20,922 nt of DNA, from NCBI GenBank assembly GCA_041687295.1, contig JAWLCG010000036.1, positions 1-20,922 on the forward strand, read 5' to 3'. Origin of the DNA: JAWLCG01 sp041687295. GTDB taxonomy: Bacteria; Planctomycetota; Phycisphaerae; SM23-33; FEN-1343. Numbering within the stretch: position 1 is the stretch's first letter; each line of letters opens with the position of its first letter. The notes under the pieces were generated by a model. It made no database searches and was not told where the DNA came from. It worked only from the letters and a program-made list of their open reading frames with translations. Made by a program: the position numbers and the translations under genes. Below, in pieces: positions 14,094 through 19,715 of the stretch.

Positions 14094-14573
14094 TTGATAC
14101 GACTGACCGACATTCTGGATGAGGCACGGGTCTGCGTGCCGCTGCAGGCCACCGACAAGCGTGGGGCCATCGAAGAGCTGGTCGAGCTGTTGCGGGGCCA
14201 CTCGGCCGTCAGCGACCCGCAGGCCGTGCTGCAGGCCGTCCTGGAGCGCGAGGCCACGCGGACCACGGGCATCGGCAACGGCCTGGCCCTGCCCCACGGC
14301 AAGACCGCCAGCGTCCGCGAGTTGGTGGTCGCCCTGGGCAAGCCGGCGGCGCCCATCGACTTCGACAGCATCGACGGCAAGCCGGTCGACCTGATCGTCC
14401 TGCTGGCCAGCCCCGCCGACCAGGCCGGCCCGCACATCCAGGCCCTCGCCCGCATCAGCCGCCTGATGACCCTCGAGAGCTTCCGCATGGCCCTGGACCG
14501 CGCTAAGACGGGGCCGGAGGTCTACCAGATCATCACCCGCCAGGAAGAGGCCATGGCCCGCGGCAGCGGCTGA
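14094..14573 (+). CDS. PTS EIIA domain protein (fructose/nitrogen type, PtsN-like)
   Basis: This 159-residue single-domain EIIA accepts phosphate from HPr or NPr on a histidine. The active site is GLALPHGK with His68, preceded by EREATRTTGIGNG, the standard fructose/mannitol and EIIA-Ntr signature. No EIIB or EIIC is in the window, and the neighbours are not sugar genes, so a regulatory role like PtsN is more likely than sugar uptake. I chose TTG at 14094: AAGGAG lies 7 nt upstream and the product begins MIRLTDIL, where the family begins. An upstream ATG at 13992 would add 34 residues of low-complexity sequence. It converges with the XRE gene, with a 27-bp gap. Confidence 0.88.
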   Translation: MIRLTDILDEARVCVPLQATDKRGAIEELVELLRGHSAVSDPQAVLQAVLEREATRTTGIGNGLALPHGKTASVRELVVALGKPAAPIDFDSIDGKPVDLIVLLASPADQAGPHIQALARISRLMTLESFRMALDRAKTGPEVYQIITRQEEAMARGSG

Positions 14574-14600
14574 GACGCCGGCCGCACTCCTGCGAACGGC

Positions 14601-14969
14601 TCAGCCCCGCGAACGCCTGGAAGAGGCGGGCCCTGCCCCGTCGGTATCGGAGTCGGTCGGCAACCGGAGGCTCTGACCGTACTTCCAGGCCTGCCTCTCA
14701 ACCGCCACCGCCGAGACCTCCAGGGCCTCGCCCAGTACGTGCAGCACATCAGAGATCGTGCGGATCGTCATGTTCGTCCTGCCATCCAACAGGCGGGTCA
14801 CGTAGGCACGCGACTTGTCCAGCCGGCGGGCCAGCTCCGCCTTCGTCACGCCCGCCTCGTGCATCCGCTCGGCGATGAGCTCGGTGATCTCAAGGATCGT
14901 CCGCTCCTGCTGGAACAGACGCTCGTCCTGAGGGGTGGACAGTGCCTTCCCAATGTACGCCTTGGCCAT
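14601..14969 (-). CDS. XRE-family helix-turn-helix protein (HigA-like antitoxin)
   Basis: This is a 122-residue DNA-binding protein. The helix-turn-helix spans about 30-85: ITELIAERMHEAGVTKAELA, DKSRAYVTRLLDG, then NMTIRTISDVLHVLG. The pattern is typical of antitoxins of HigBA-like systems, in which the antitoxin follows the toxin and represses their operon. The ATG at 14969 has GGGAG 6 nt upstream, and the product begins MAKAYIGKAL. The same frame continues upstream to 15098 and encodes what looks like the start of a toxin, so this could also be translated as a fusion. The tail after residue 95 is polar and probably disordered. A strong promoter with a GTTAA/TTAAC inverted repeat lies upstream and may be its own operator. 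Confidence 0.8.
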   Translation of the reverse strand: MAKAYIGKALSTPQDERLFQQERTILEITELIAERMHEAGVTKAELARRLDKSRAYVTRLLDGRTNMTIRTISDVLHVLGEALEVSAVAVERQAWKYGQSLRLPTDSDTDGAGPASSRRSRG

Positions 14970-15098
14970 GTGCGTCTCCCGCAGGTCGCCGCACAGGAGT
15001 TCGAACAGAGCCAGCAGGCTCATCCGTTCCCGGTCCGGCAACCCGTCCAGGTAATCCCGTGCATGGAGCTCGCCGTTGCGCGTTCTGGCGAACACCAC
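14970..15098 (-). pseudogene. N-terminal relic of a HigB/Gp49-like toxin
   Basis: From GTG at 15098 the frame reads VVFARTRNGELHARDYLDGL, then PDRERMSLLALFELLCGDL. This resembles the first 40 residues of RelE/HigB-superfamily toxins (an R-x-x-G...DFL..LP.kERakllalfelL pattern). The remaining toxin, including the catalytic C-terminal part, is missing. The sequence passes directly and in frame into the antitoxin start. The toxin reading is by memory of the family; a search would decide it. It may be untranslated leader or a 43-residue extension of the antitoxin. Confidence 0.5.
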
Positions 15099-15147
15099 TT
15101 GGCGGGCTGGGCCTCTACAGACAAGGGTATCGGCTCATTCACGCACA

Positions 15148-15176
15148 ATGTTAACCTATACATTAACTGCAGTCAA
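15148..15176 (-). promoter_or_regulatory. Promoter of the toxin relic/antitoxin unit
   Basis: On the minus strand, TTGACT (15171-15176), a 17-nt spacer and TAACAT (15148-15153) each match consensus at five of six. An inverted repeat GTTAA-N8-TTAAC (15150-15167) lies across the -10 and spacer, as expected for an antitoxin operator. Confidence 0.6.
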
Positions 15177-15204
15177 CGCTCTTGTCCGGCCGGGAGCCGC
15201 GATC

Positions 15205-15380
15205 GGGTGCCATGGCCGCTTGCGGCCATGCGAAGGGGACCAGGGCTACGGAAACGGTTGGCCTACCATAAGCGGCGGGGGCGAATCCAGGGCCTCGCTG
15301 GGCCTGATCGCCAGCGACTGGCCTCTCGCCTTCCCAGAGCAGTTGCCGCCTCCGCATGCCCGCAAGCGGGCATGGCACTC
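15205..15380. repeat. Composite repeat, family C copies 3 and 4 as inverted ends
   Basis: The left end is GGGTGC then CATGGCCGC-tt-GCGGCCATG (15211-15230). The right end is CATGCCCGC-aa-GCGGGCATG (15355-15374), then GCACTC. The ends are inverted copies of each other (9 of 11 in GGGTGCCATGG), so the 176-bp block looks like a unit with hairpin ends. Its interior has no gene. The rest of the 410-bp gap 15099-15508 holds the toxin relic's promoter and the terminator. Confidence 0.7.
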
Positions 15381-15435
15381 AGACTACGAGAATCCGTCAA
15401 AGTCCATATCAGTCGAAACTTGTGGCGCCCCCCGC

Positions 15436-15479
15436 CGCAAAAGCAAACGGGCGAGGCCAACGCGTGTCGGCCTCGCCCG
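15436..15479 (-). terminator. Rho-independent terminator of the PEP-CTERM gene
   Basis: Perfect 11-bp arms CGGGCGAGGCC and GGCCTCGCCCG (15448-15479) flank a 10-nt loop. On the minus strand the stem is followed by TTTGCTTTTGC. It begins 30 nt after the stop codon of the gene at 15509. Confidence 0.8.
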
Positions 15480-15508
15480 CGGGCGTTTCGGCAGAATGTC
15501 GTCGCGGT

Positions 15509-16315
15509 CTACCGCCGGCGGCGGAGCAGGCCCAGGCCGCCCACGGCCAGCACGGCCAGGCTGGCCGGCTCGGGCACGACGCTGAAGTTATCGAAGGTCA
15601 TGCTCGTGCCGTCCACGGTGTTGCCGGTGTTCAGCACGCCGAGGCGGTACTTGTTGACGTTCAGCAAGCCCTGGAAGCTGGCGTTGGTGGCCGAGAACTC
15701 CTTGCTGGTGCTCTTGGTCACGATCGAGCCGCCGCTGTCGCCGGTGACGTCCAGGATGCTGTTGACGGTCCAGGTATCGCCGACGCGGCTGACGTCGACA
15801 GTCAGCACGAGATGGTAGACGAGGTCGTTGACCGGATAGAAAGTGTCGGTCGTCGCATGCACACCGCCCCACCACATGATGGCACTGGCGGTGTTGAAGC
15901 GGATCTGCAGGGGGTCGCCGGCATTGGCCTTCCAGTTGGCCACGCCGACGCTGCTGAGCAGGCCGTCGCCCTGGGAGCTCTTGTTGCCCGAGGTGGTGCC
16001 GACCTCGAAGAGGCTCGGGCCGCTGTACCAGCCGCTAAAGGCCATGTCCGACAGGTCCACGTCGAAGCTCACCTGGATCTGCCCCGTACCGTCGCCCTGC
16101 ACGCCGCTGATCGCCTGCTGGACGTAGTTTCTGTCGGCCGTCGGACCCGCCGGGGCCGTCATCGCCCCCGTACCGGCCGGGCTGCCGACAGCGGTGGCCC
16201 AGTTCCAGGGAGCGGGCCCATCGAAGTCGCTGGAGAACAGCAGATCCGCCCGGGCCGAGGCCCCCACCATCAGCACCGACACCAGCACCGTCGCGGCAAG
16301 TATTCGAAGACTCAT
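15509..16315 (-). CDS. Secreted PEP-CTERM anchored protein
   Basis: This is a 268-residue exported protein. Residues 1-23 are a signal peptide (MSLRILAATVLVSVLMVGAS, cleaved near ARA-DL). The body (24-245) is rich in beta-prone Gly, Ser, Thr and aromatic residues and looks like a jelly-roll or LamG-like fold (FSSDFDGPAPWNW near the start, MTFDNFSVV at the end). This fold guess is inference. The tail (246-268) is a PEP-CTERM sorting signal: VVPEPAS, a hydrophobic helix, then RRRR. Such tails are cleaved by an exosortase, which is not in the window. The ATG at 16315 has AGGAGG upstream and the terminator follows the stop, so it is monocistronic. It is probably an envelope or exopolymer-associated protein. 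Confidence 0.88.
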   Translation of the reverse strand: MSLRILAATVLVSVLMVGASARADLLFSSDFDGPAPWNWATAVGSPAGTGAMTAPAGPTADRNYVQQAISGVQGDGTGQIQVSFDVDLSDMAFSGWYSGPSLFEVGTTSGNKSSQGDGLLSSVGVANWKANAGDPLQIRFNTASAIMWWGGVHATTDTFYPVNDLVYHLVLTVDVSRVGDTWTVNSILDVTGDSGGSIVTKSTSKEFSATNASFQGLLNVNKYRLGVLNTGNTVDGTSMTFDNFSVVPEPASLAVLAVGGLGLLRRRR

Positions 16316-16411
16316 TCCATCCTCCTCCTGGACGATCGCAGACGTGACCGAGGGCCTTACGGGGGCCACCGGGGCAGAGAGGGAATCGACACACCCCTCC
16401 TGCCAAGTCCA

Positions 16412-16439
16412 AGGATACCACCGATCGCTGATCCGTCAA
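16412..16439 (-). promoter_or_regulatory. Candidate promoter of the PEP-CTERM gene
   Basis: On the minus strand, TTGACG (16434-16439), a 16-nt spacer and TATCCT (16412-16417). The predicted leader is about 90 nt. Confidence 0.5.
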
Positions 16440-16476
16440 GCTCCTCAATCGCCCTACGCCGAGCCGATTTCGCGGC

Positions 16477-17382
16477 CTACCGCCCCGTCTCGCGTTCAAC
16501 CAGGGCCTCGTAGGCCTCGATAAGGCGTTGGGTGACAGGGCCGGGCGTCTCAGCGCCGACGGCGTGGCGCTCCACGCGGACGACCGGGGCGACGCCCAAA
16601 CCGCTGGAAGTCAGGAAGATCTCGTCGGCCCCCAGCATGTCCTGGACGAGCAGCTCGCCCTGGTCGTCGACGGGGATGCCCAGCTCCCGGCCCAGCTCCA
16701 GGACGGCCTCGCGGGTGACGCCGGCGACCACCGGCGTGTCGCGGGGCGGCGTGCGGAGGATGCCCTCGTGGACCAGAAAGACGTTGGAGAAGCACGCCTC
16801 GGCCAGGCGGTTGTGCGGCGTGTACCACAGGGCCTCGGCGAAACCCTTGCGGTGGGCCTCCTGCCGGGCCAGCACGCGGGGCAGGTAGCAGAGGGTCTGG
16901 TAGCCGTAGGTCGGGTCGCCGATGGCCTGCTTGAAGCTGCTGACGACCACGCCCAGGCCGCGGGTATAGACCTCCTGCGGCACGGGCACCGCCGCCGTGG
17001 CCGTGATGAGCGTGGTCGGCTCGTCGCCGCCCAGCGGGCCTGGCGTGACGGTGATGCGGATGCGGGCGGAGGCGTCCGGGCCGTCCAGACCGTTGGCCAC
17101 GAGCAGTGCGTCGAGGGCCCCGGTGAGCCCCTCGGCCGCCGCCTCGTCGCTCACGTGCAGCCCCAGAAGCCCAACCGTGTCCGCCAGGCGGTCCAGGTGC
17201 CGGTCCAGCCGAAAGGGCCGGCCATGCCGCGCCGTCAGCGTCACCCACGCACCGGCCCCGTGCAGGAAGCCCACGTCGTCGATCCGCAGGGCCGCCTCGC
17301 CCGCCGGCACCAGCCGGCCATTGAGGTGCACCTGCAACTGCCGCCCCACCGGGGTCTGCGTCGCGTCGTTCTGGTCGATCAT
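16477..17382 (-). CDS. Class IV aminotransferase homologue lacking the PLP lysine
   Basis: This 301-residue fold-type IV protein is related to IlvE, PabC (aminodeoxychorismate lyase) and D-amino acid aminotransferase. Family landmarks are RIDDVGFLHGAG (33-44), ARIRITVTPG (106-115), LARQEAHRKGFAEALW (171-186), LAEACFSNVF (193-202), VVAGVTREAVLEL (218-230) and ADEIFLTSSGLGVAPV (252-267). At the position of the Schiff-base lysine, where relatives read DPT.GHKTLNYL, this protein reads DPTYGYQTLCYL, giving Gln162 (CAG at 16897-16899). Without the lysine, normal transamination is not expected. It may be a repurposed binding protein, an inactive copy or a sequence error; the rest of the protein is intact. 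The ATG at 17382 has CATAAT 6 nt upstream and no ribosome site. Confidence 0.85.
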   Translation of the reverse strand: MIDQNDATQTPVGRQLQVHLNGRLVPAGEAALRIDDVGFLHGAGAWVTLTARHGRPFRLDRHLDRLADTVGLLGLHVSDEAAAEGLTGALDALLVANGLDGPDASARIRITVTPGPLGGDEPTTLITATAAVPVPQEVYTRGLGVVVSSFKQAIGDPTYGYQTLCYLPRVLARQEAHRKGFAEALWYTPHNRLAEACFSNVFLVHEGILRTPPRDTPVVAGVTREAVLELGRELGIPVDDQGELLVQDMLGADEIFLTSSGLGVAPVVRVERHAVGAETPGPVTQRLIEAYEALVERETGR

Positions 17383-17388
17383 AGGCGC

Positions 17389-17394
17389 ATTATG
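17389..17394 (-). promoter_or_regulatory. Candidate -10 box, leaderless start of aminotransferase homologue
   Basis: On the minus strand, CATAAT is followed by 6 nt (GCGCCT) and the ATG. CATAAT matches the -10 consensus at five of six. The -35 region (TTCCCC at 17 nt) is poor. No Shine-Dalgarno fits in the gap. Confidence 0.4.
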
Positions 17395-17466
17395 AGGTAT
17401 GAGGGGCCATAGGGGAAGCGGATTGGCGGCAACGCCCCGGACCGCACTGCGTGGGCTGGACCCTCT

Positions 17467-17524
17467 GCCGACTGCGTCTGCCGGTCCCGAGGCGCCTCTG
17501 CGTCGACCCACAGGCGCAGTCGGC
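17467..17524. repeat. Inverted repeat between the DUF2795 and aminotransferase genes
   Basis: Perfect 10-bp arms GCCGACTGCG (17467-17476) and CGCAGTCGGC (17515-17524) are separated by 38 nt. The interior holds a second pair, CGCCT and AGGCG. It starts 20 nt 3' of the DUF2795 stop and could fold in its mRNA. Confidence 0.65.
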
Positions 17525-17544
17525 CAAATGGTCGGAAGGCCTGG

Positions 17545-17787
17545 CTACGGACTGCCCTTGCCCCTGCCTCTGGTTTCGTTGACGTCGCTGCGCCCGATGC
17601 CCTTGGCGACATCGACGGGGTCGCCATACTCGCGGTCGGGAATGTGCTGCAGGACCGACATCACCTCCGGGGGGGCGTGGTGGTCCTGGGCGTTGCGGAG
17701 CAGGTCCTGCTTGCTGATCGGAAACTCAATGTCCTTGAGATAGGGCCCCCACGTCGAACTCGGGCCCGGACTGTTCTTGGCTGCCAT
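17545..17787 (-). CDS. Small DUF2795 protein
   Basis: This is an 80-residue cytoplasmic protein of unknown function. The core (about 16-65) reads LKDIEFPISKQDLLRNAQ, then VMSVLQHIPDREYGDPVDV. This is the DUF2795 pattern (a short helical domain with a basic SKQDLL start and an LPD.EY turn). The C-terminus is Arg/Gly-rich. The AAAGGA at 17801-17806 lies 13 nt from this ATG, which is long, but only 6 nt from an out-of-frame ATG at 17794. It follows the UdgX gene by 57 bp on the same strand, and the DUF892 gene lies further upstream. Confidence 0.75.
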   Translation of the reverse strand: MAAKNSPGPSSTWGPYLKDIEFPISKQDLLRNAQDHHAPPEVMSVLQHIPDREYGDPVDVAKGIGRSDVNETRGRGKGSP

Positions 17788-17844
17788 GAACCATGGTACG
17801 TCCTTTCGGTCTGGGCCCCGTTGGGGGCGGTTGCGTCAGTTTTT

Positions 17845-18489
17845 TCAGGTCGGGGCGATCCGCTCGGCCGCCACGCGGAGGTCGGCCAGGAAGGCCTGCC
17901 AGGCCTCGTCGTGATCGTAGGGCTCGAACAGGCGCAGCAGCGAGGAGGGGTGCACAGTGGCCATTGTCGGCGGCAGGTTCGGCCGATCGAGCACCGCGCC
18001 CCGCTGCCGGGTGACGCGGAAGCCCCGCCCCAGCAGCGCCTGGCCGGCGGTGGCGCCGAGGCAGACGATCAGGGCCGGGGCGACGGCCTGGATCTCCGCG
18101 TCCAGCCAGGGCCGGCACGCACGGATCTCGGTAAGCGTGGGCTTGCGGTGGATCCGCCGTCGGCCGACGGTCTGCCATTTGAAGTGCTTGACGGCGTTGG
18201 TGACGTAGGCCCGCTGGCGGTCGATGCCCACCTCCGCCAGGGCCTTGTCCAGCAGTCGACCGGCGGGGCCGACGAAGGGCTCGCGGGCCTGGTCCTCGCG
18301 GTCGCCGGGCACCTCGCCGACCAGCATCAGCGGGCAACTCGACGGGCCCTGGCCGAAGACGGCCTGCGTGGCCTGCTTGTACAGGTCGCAGCCCCGGCAG
18401 TGCTGCACGGCCTGGCGGAGCGAGGGCAGATCGTGGTCGGCCGGCAGGAAATCCGCAGCCGAGCCGCTGGCTCCAAGGTCTGGGCCCAT
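17845..18489 (-). CDS. udgX: Uracil-DNA glycosylase of the UdgX type
   Basis: This is a 214-residue member of the family 4-related uracil-DNA glycosylases. Motif A is GEVPGDREDQ...PFVGPAGRLLD (58-81) and motif B is VHPSSLLR (179-186). Iron-sulfur ligand candidates are Cys31 and Cys34 (HCRGC) and Cys125 (RACRPWL), with His102 in VKHFK where family 4 enzymes have a Cys. The decisive feature is the extra loop GRRRIHRKP (109-117). In mycobacterial UdgX the histidine of this RRIH loop forms a covalent bond with the uracil-bearing DNA site; here it is His114. So the expected product is a stable protein-DNA adduct rather than a free abasic site. The ATG at 18489 is preceded by AGGGGGG. Upstream frame extensions overlap the ferritin-like gene and were rejected. 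Confidence 0.9.
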   Translation of the reverse strand: MGPDLGASGSAADFLPADHDLPSLRQAVQHCRGCDLYKQATQAVFGQGPSSCPLMLVGEVPGDREDQAREPFVGPAGRLLDKALAEVGIDRQRAYVTNAVKHFKWQTVGRRRIHRKPTLTEIRACRPWLDAEIQAVAPALIVCLGATAGQALLGRGFRVTRQRGAVLDRPNLPPTMATVHPSSLLRLFEPYDHDEAWQAFLADLRVAAERIAPT

Positions 18490-18522
18490 CGGTTCCCCCC
18501 TGGCCAGGCCCGCCCTGCCCAG

Positions 18523-18564
18523 GCCCGGCGGGCGCGAGGGAGATGCCGCTCGCACCCGCCGGGC
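18523..18564. repeat. GC-rich hairpin between the ferritin-like and udgX genes
   Basis: The arms GCCCGGCGGGCGCGAG (18523-18538) and CTCGCACCCGCCGGGC (18549-18564) pair at 15 of 16 positions around a 10-nt loop. No T-run follows on the minus strand, so it may slow polymerase or mark an mRNA processing site rather than terminate fully. Confidence 0.7.
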
Positions 18565-18629
18565 CGCTCTGCAGGGCGCAGGGCGTGCGCCACCCGTCGT
18601 GGCCCGTCCTGCGCCGGCCTGGAATACGG

Positions 18630-19193
18630 CTAGACCTCCCAGCCGCCGGTTTCGCCCGGTTCGCGGTGGCGCGAGGCGTTGCGGTTGATGGCCGCCTCGG
18701 CCAGACGCGTCAGGCTCTCGTCGGCGGCGCTTTCCTCGTCGAGGGTCTGTTGGAGCGCCTGGGCGATGTCGCCCCGCCCCAGCCGTTCGGCGAAGTTGCG
18801 CACGGTGCCGTAGCCGGCGATCTCGTAGTGCTCGACGCGCTGGGCGCAGGCCAGTAGGGCTGCGTCCTTCACGTCGCGGTCCCCGTCGACGGCCATGATC
18901 TCCTCGCCCTCGGCAATGATGCCCTTGACGCCCTCGCACGTCTCCGCCTCGGGCTCGCGCCCGATGTCGCGGAAGACGCGGTCGAGGCGATCCCTCTGGC
19001 GGCGGGTCGTCTCGAGGTGCTGGTGGAAGGCCTGCTTGAGCTCGGGCGAGCTGGCGGCGTCCTCCATCTTGGGCAGGGCGTCGATTAACTGGTTCTCGCA
19101 GCTGTAGAGGTCCTCCAACTCGTGGACGAACAGGTCGTCCATGCTGTCGAGCGACTTGCCCATCGTTTTGAGTTTGGCGATCCAAGAAGCCAT
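18630..19193 (-). CDS. DUF892 (YciF-like) ferritin-like protein
   Basis: This 187-residue four-helix protein belongs to the DUF892/YciE-YciF family, whose members are ferritin-like, bind a di-iron centre and are often induced by stress. Conserved pieces are FVHELEDLYSCENQLIDALP (22-41), FHQHLETTRRQ (56-66), VEHYEIAGYG (120-129) and LDEESAADESLT (151-162). These supply the Glu and His metal ligands. AAGGGG lies 6-7 nt before the ATG at 19193. The stop is 140 bp before udgX on the same strand. Grouping with UdgX and DUF2795 suggests a stress or DNA-protection unit, which is inference from context only. Confidence 0.9.
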   Translation of the reverse strand: MASWIAKLKTMGKSLDSMDDLFVHELEDLYSCENQLIDALPKMEDAASSPELKQAFHQHLETTRRQRDRLDRVFRDIGREPEAETCEGVKGIIAEGEEIMAVDGDRDVKDAALLACAQRVEHYEIAGYGTVRNFAERLGRGDIAQALQQTLDEESAADESLTRLAEAAINRNASRHREPGETGGWEV

Positions 19194-19444
19194 GTGTTTC
19201 CCCTTCGTCCGGTTGTCCGATGTCTTTCGGTACGTCGACCGCAGGGCAAACGGCGCCCCACACAGTCCGATAACATTGTTTATTCTTCGCCCCCCCCTCT
19301 CAGGCCGTCAAGGCCAGGTGCGAGGATCAGCAAACCCAGTAAGACCTTTTCAGGTTATCCACTTACGCGCAGAGCCCGATCGCTCGGCCGGGCGGCGGGT
19401 CGAGGCGATTCGCACCGTCACAGAGCGGTGCCAGATCGGGGATA
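19194..19444. other. Divergent intergenic region, no gene recognised
   Basis: This lies between the ferritin-like gene (minus) and the outer-membrane protein promoter (plus). It contains a small hairpin GCACCG-N8-CGGTGC (19412-19431). I found no convincing promoter for the ferritin-like gene, though an AT-rich patch at 19266-19288 could hold one. Confidence 0.4.
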
Positions 19445-19462
19445 GGGGAAACATTTTTCCCC
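19445..19462. promoter_or_regulatory. Candidate operator, 18-bp inverted repeat
   Basis: GGGGAAA-catt-TTTCCCC is a perfect 7-bp inverted repeat. It is centred roughly 52 bp upstream of the expected start site of the outer-membrane protein gene, just outside the -35 box, where an activator would bind. Confidence 0.4.
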
Positions 19463-19469
19463 AAAACCT

Positions 19470-19499
19470 TTGAAAGCGGACGGGCAGGCAGGGCATAAT
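19470..19499 (+). promoter_or_regulatory. Promoter of the outer-membrane protein gene
   Basis: TTGAAA (19470-19475), an 18-nt spacer and CATAAT (19494-19499) each match consensus at five of six. The start site would be near 19506, giving a leader of about 209 nt before the ATG at 19715. Confidence 0.6.
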
Positions 19500-19578
19500 A
19501 GGGTGAAGAGTCAAGCCCTATGGCGGCGCTCGTGGGGAGCGTCCGGGTCGGGGTTCACCCGCAGTTTTGGGGGCCGAC

Positions 19579-19715
19579 TGGATTCTCTCCGCTTTTGGCC
19601 GCCACCGGTACGGAATGCCGGGGGTCGGCACCGTGTTGGCCGAGGGTCGGATGGGCGGCTCTGCGGGTCTTTTCGGCAGAAACCAGGTCTTGTGTGTAGA
19701 AAAGGAGAGAATCCA
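19579..19715 (+). promoter_or_regulatory. Leader with perfect anti-Shine-Dalgarno pairing
   Basis: GGATTCTCTCC (19580-19590) is the exact complement of GGAGAGAATCC (19704-19714), which contains the ribosome binding site. Position 19579 (T) also pairs with the A of the start codon. After a 2-nt bulge the helix continues with TTTT (19593-19596) against AAAA (19700-19703). About 100 nt between the arms can fold separately (for example GCCG-N5-CGGC and CTGC...GCAG). In this state the ribosome site is closed. The effector, if any, is unknown, and the segment matches no riboswitch class that I recognise. Confidence 0.6.

Noticed and set aside
15205..15380. Small RNA gene in the block with hairpin ends
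   Set aside because: The hairpins are repeat-family ends found elsewhere. No promoter-terminator pair surrounds the block.
18490..19263. Long N-terminal extension of the udgX frame
   Set aside because: It overlaps the DUF892 gene in another frame and reads as low-complexity sequence. The udgX start at 18489 has a ribosome site and family length.
19412..19431. GCACCG-N8-CGGTGC hairpin as a terminator
   Set aside because: There is no T-run on either strand and no gene ends nearby.
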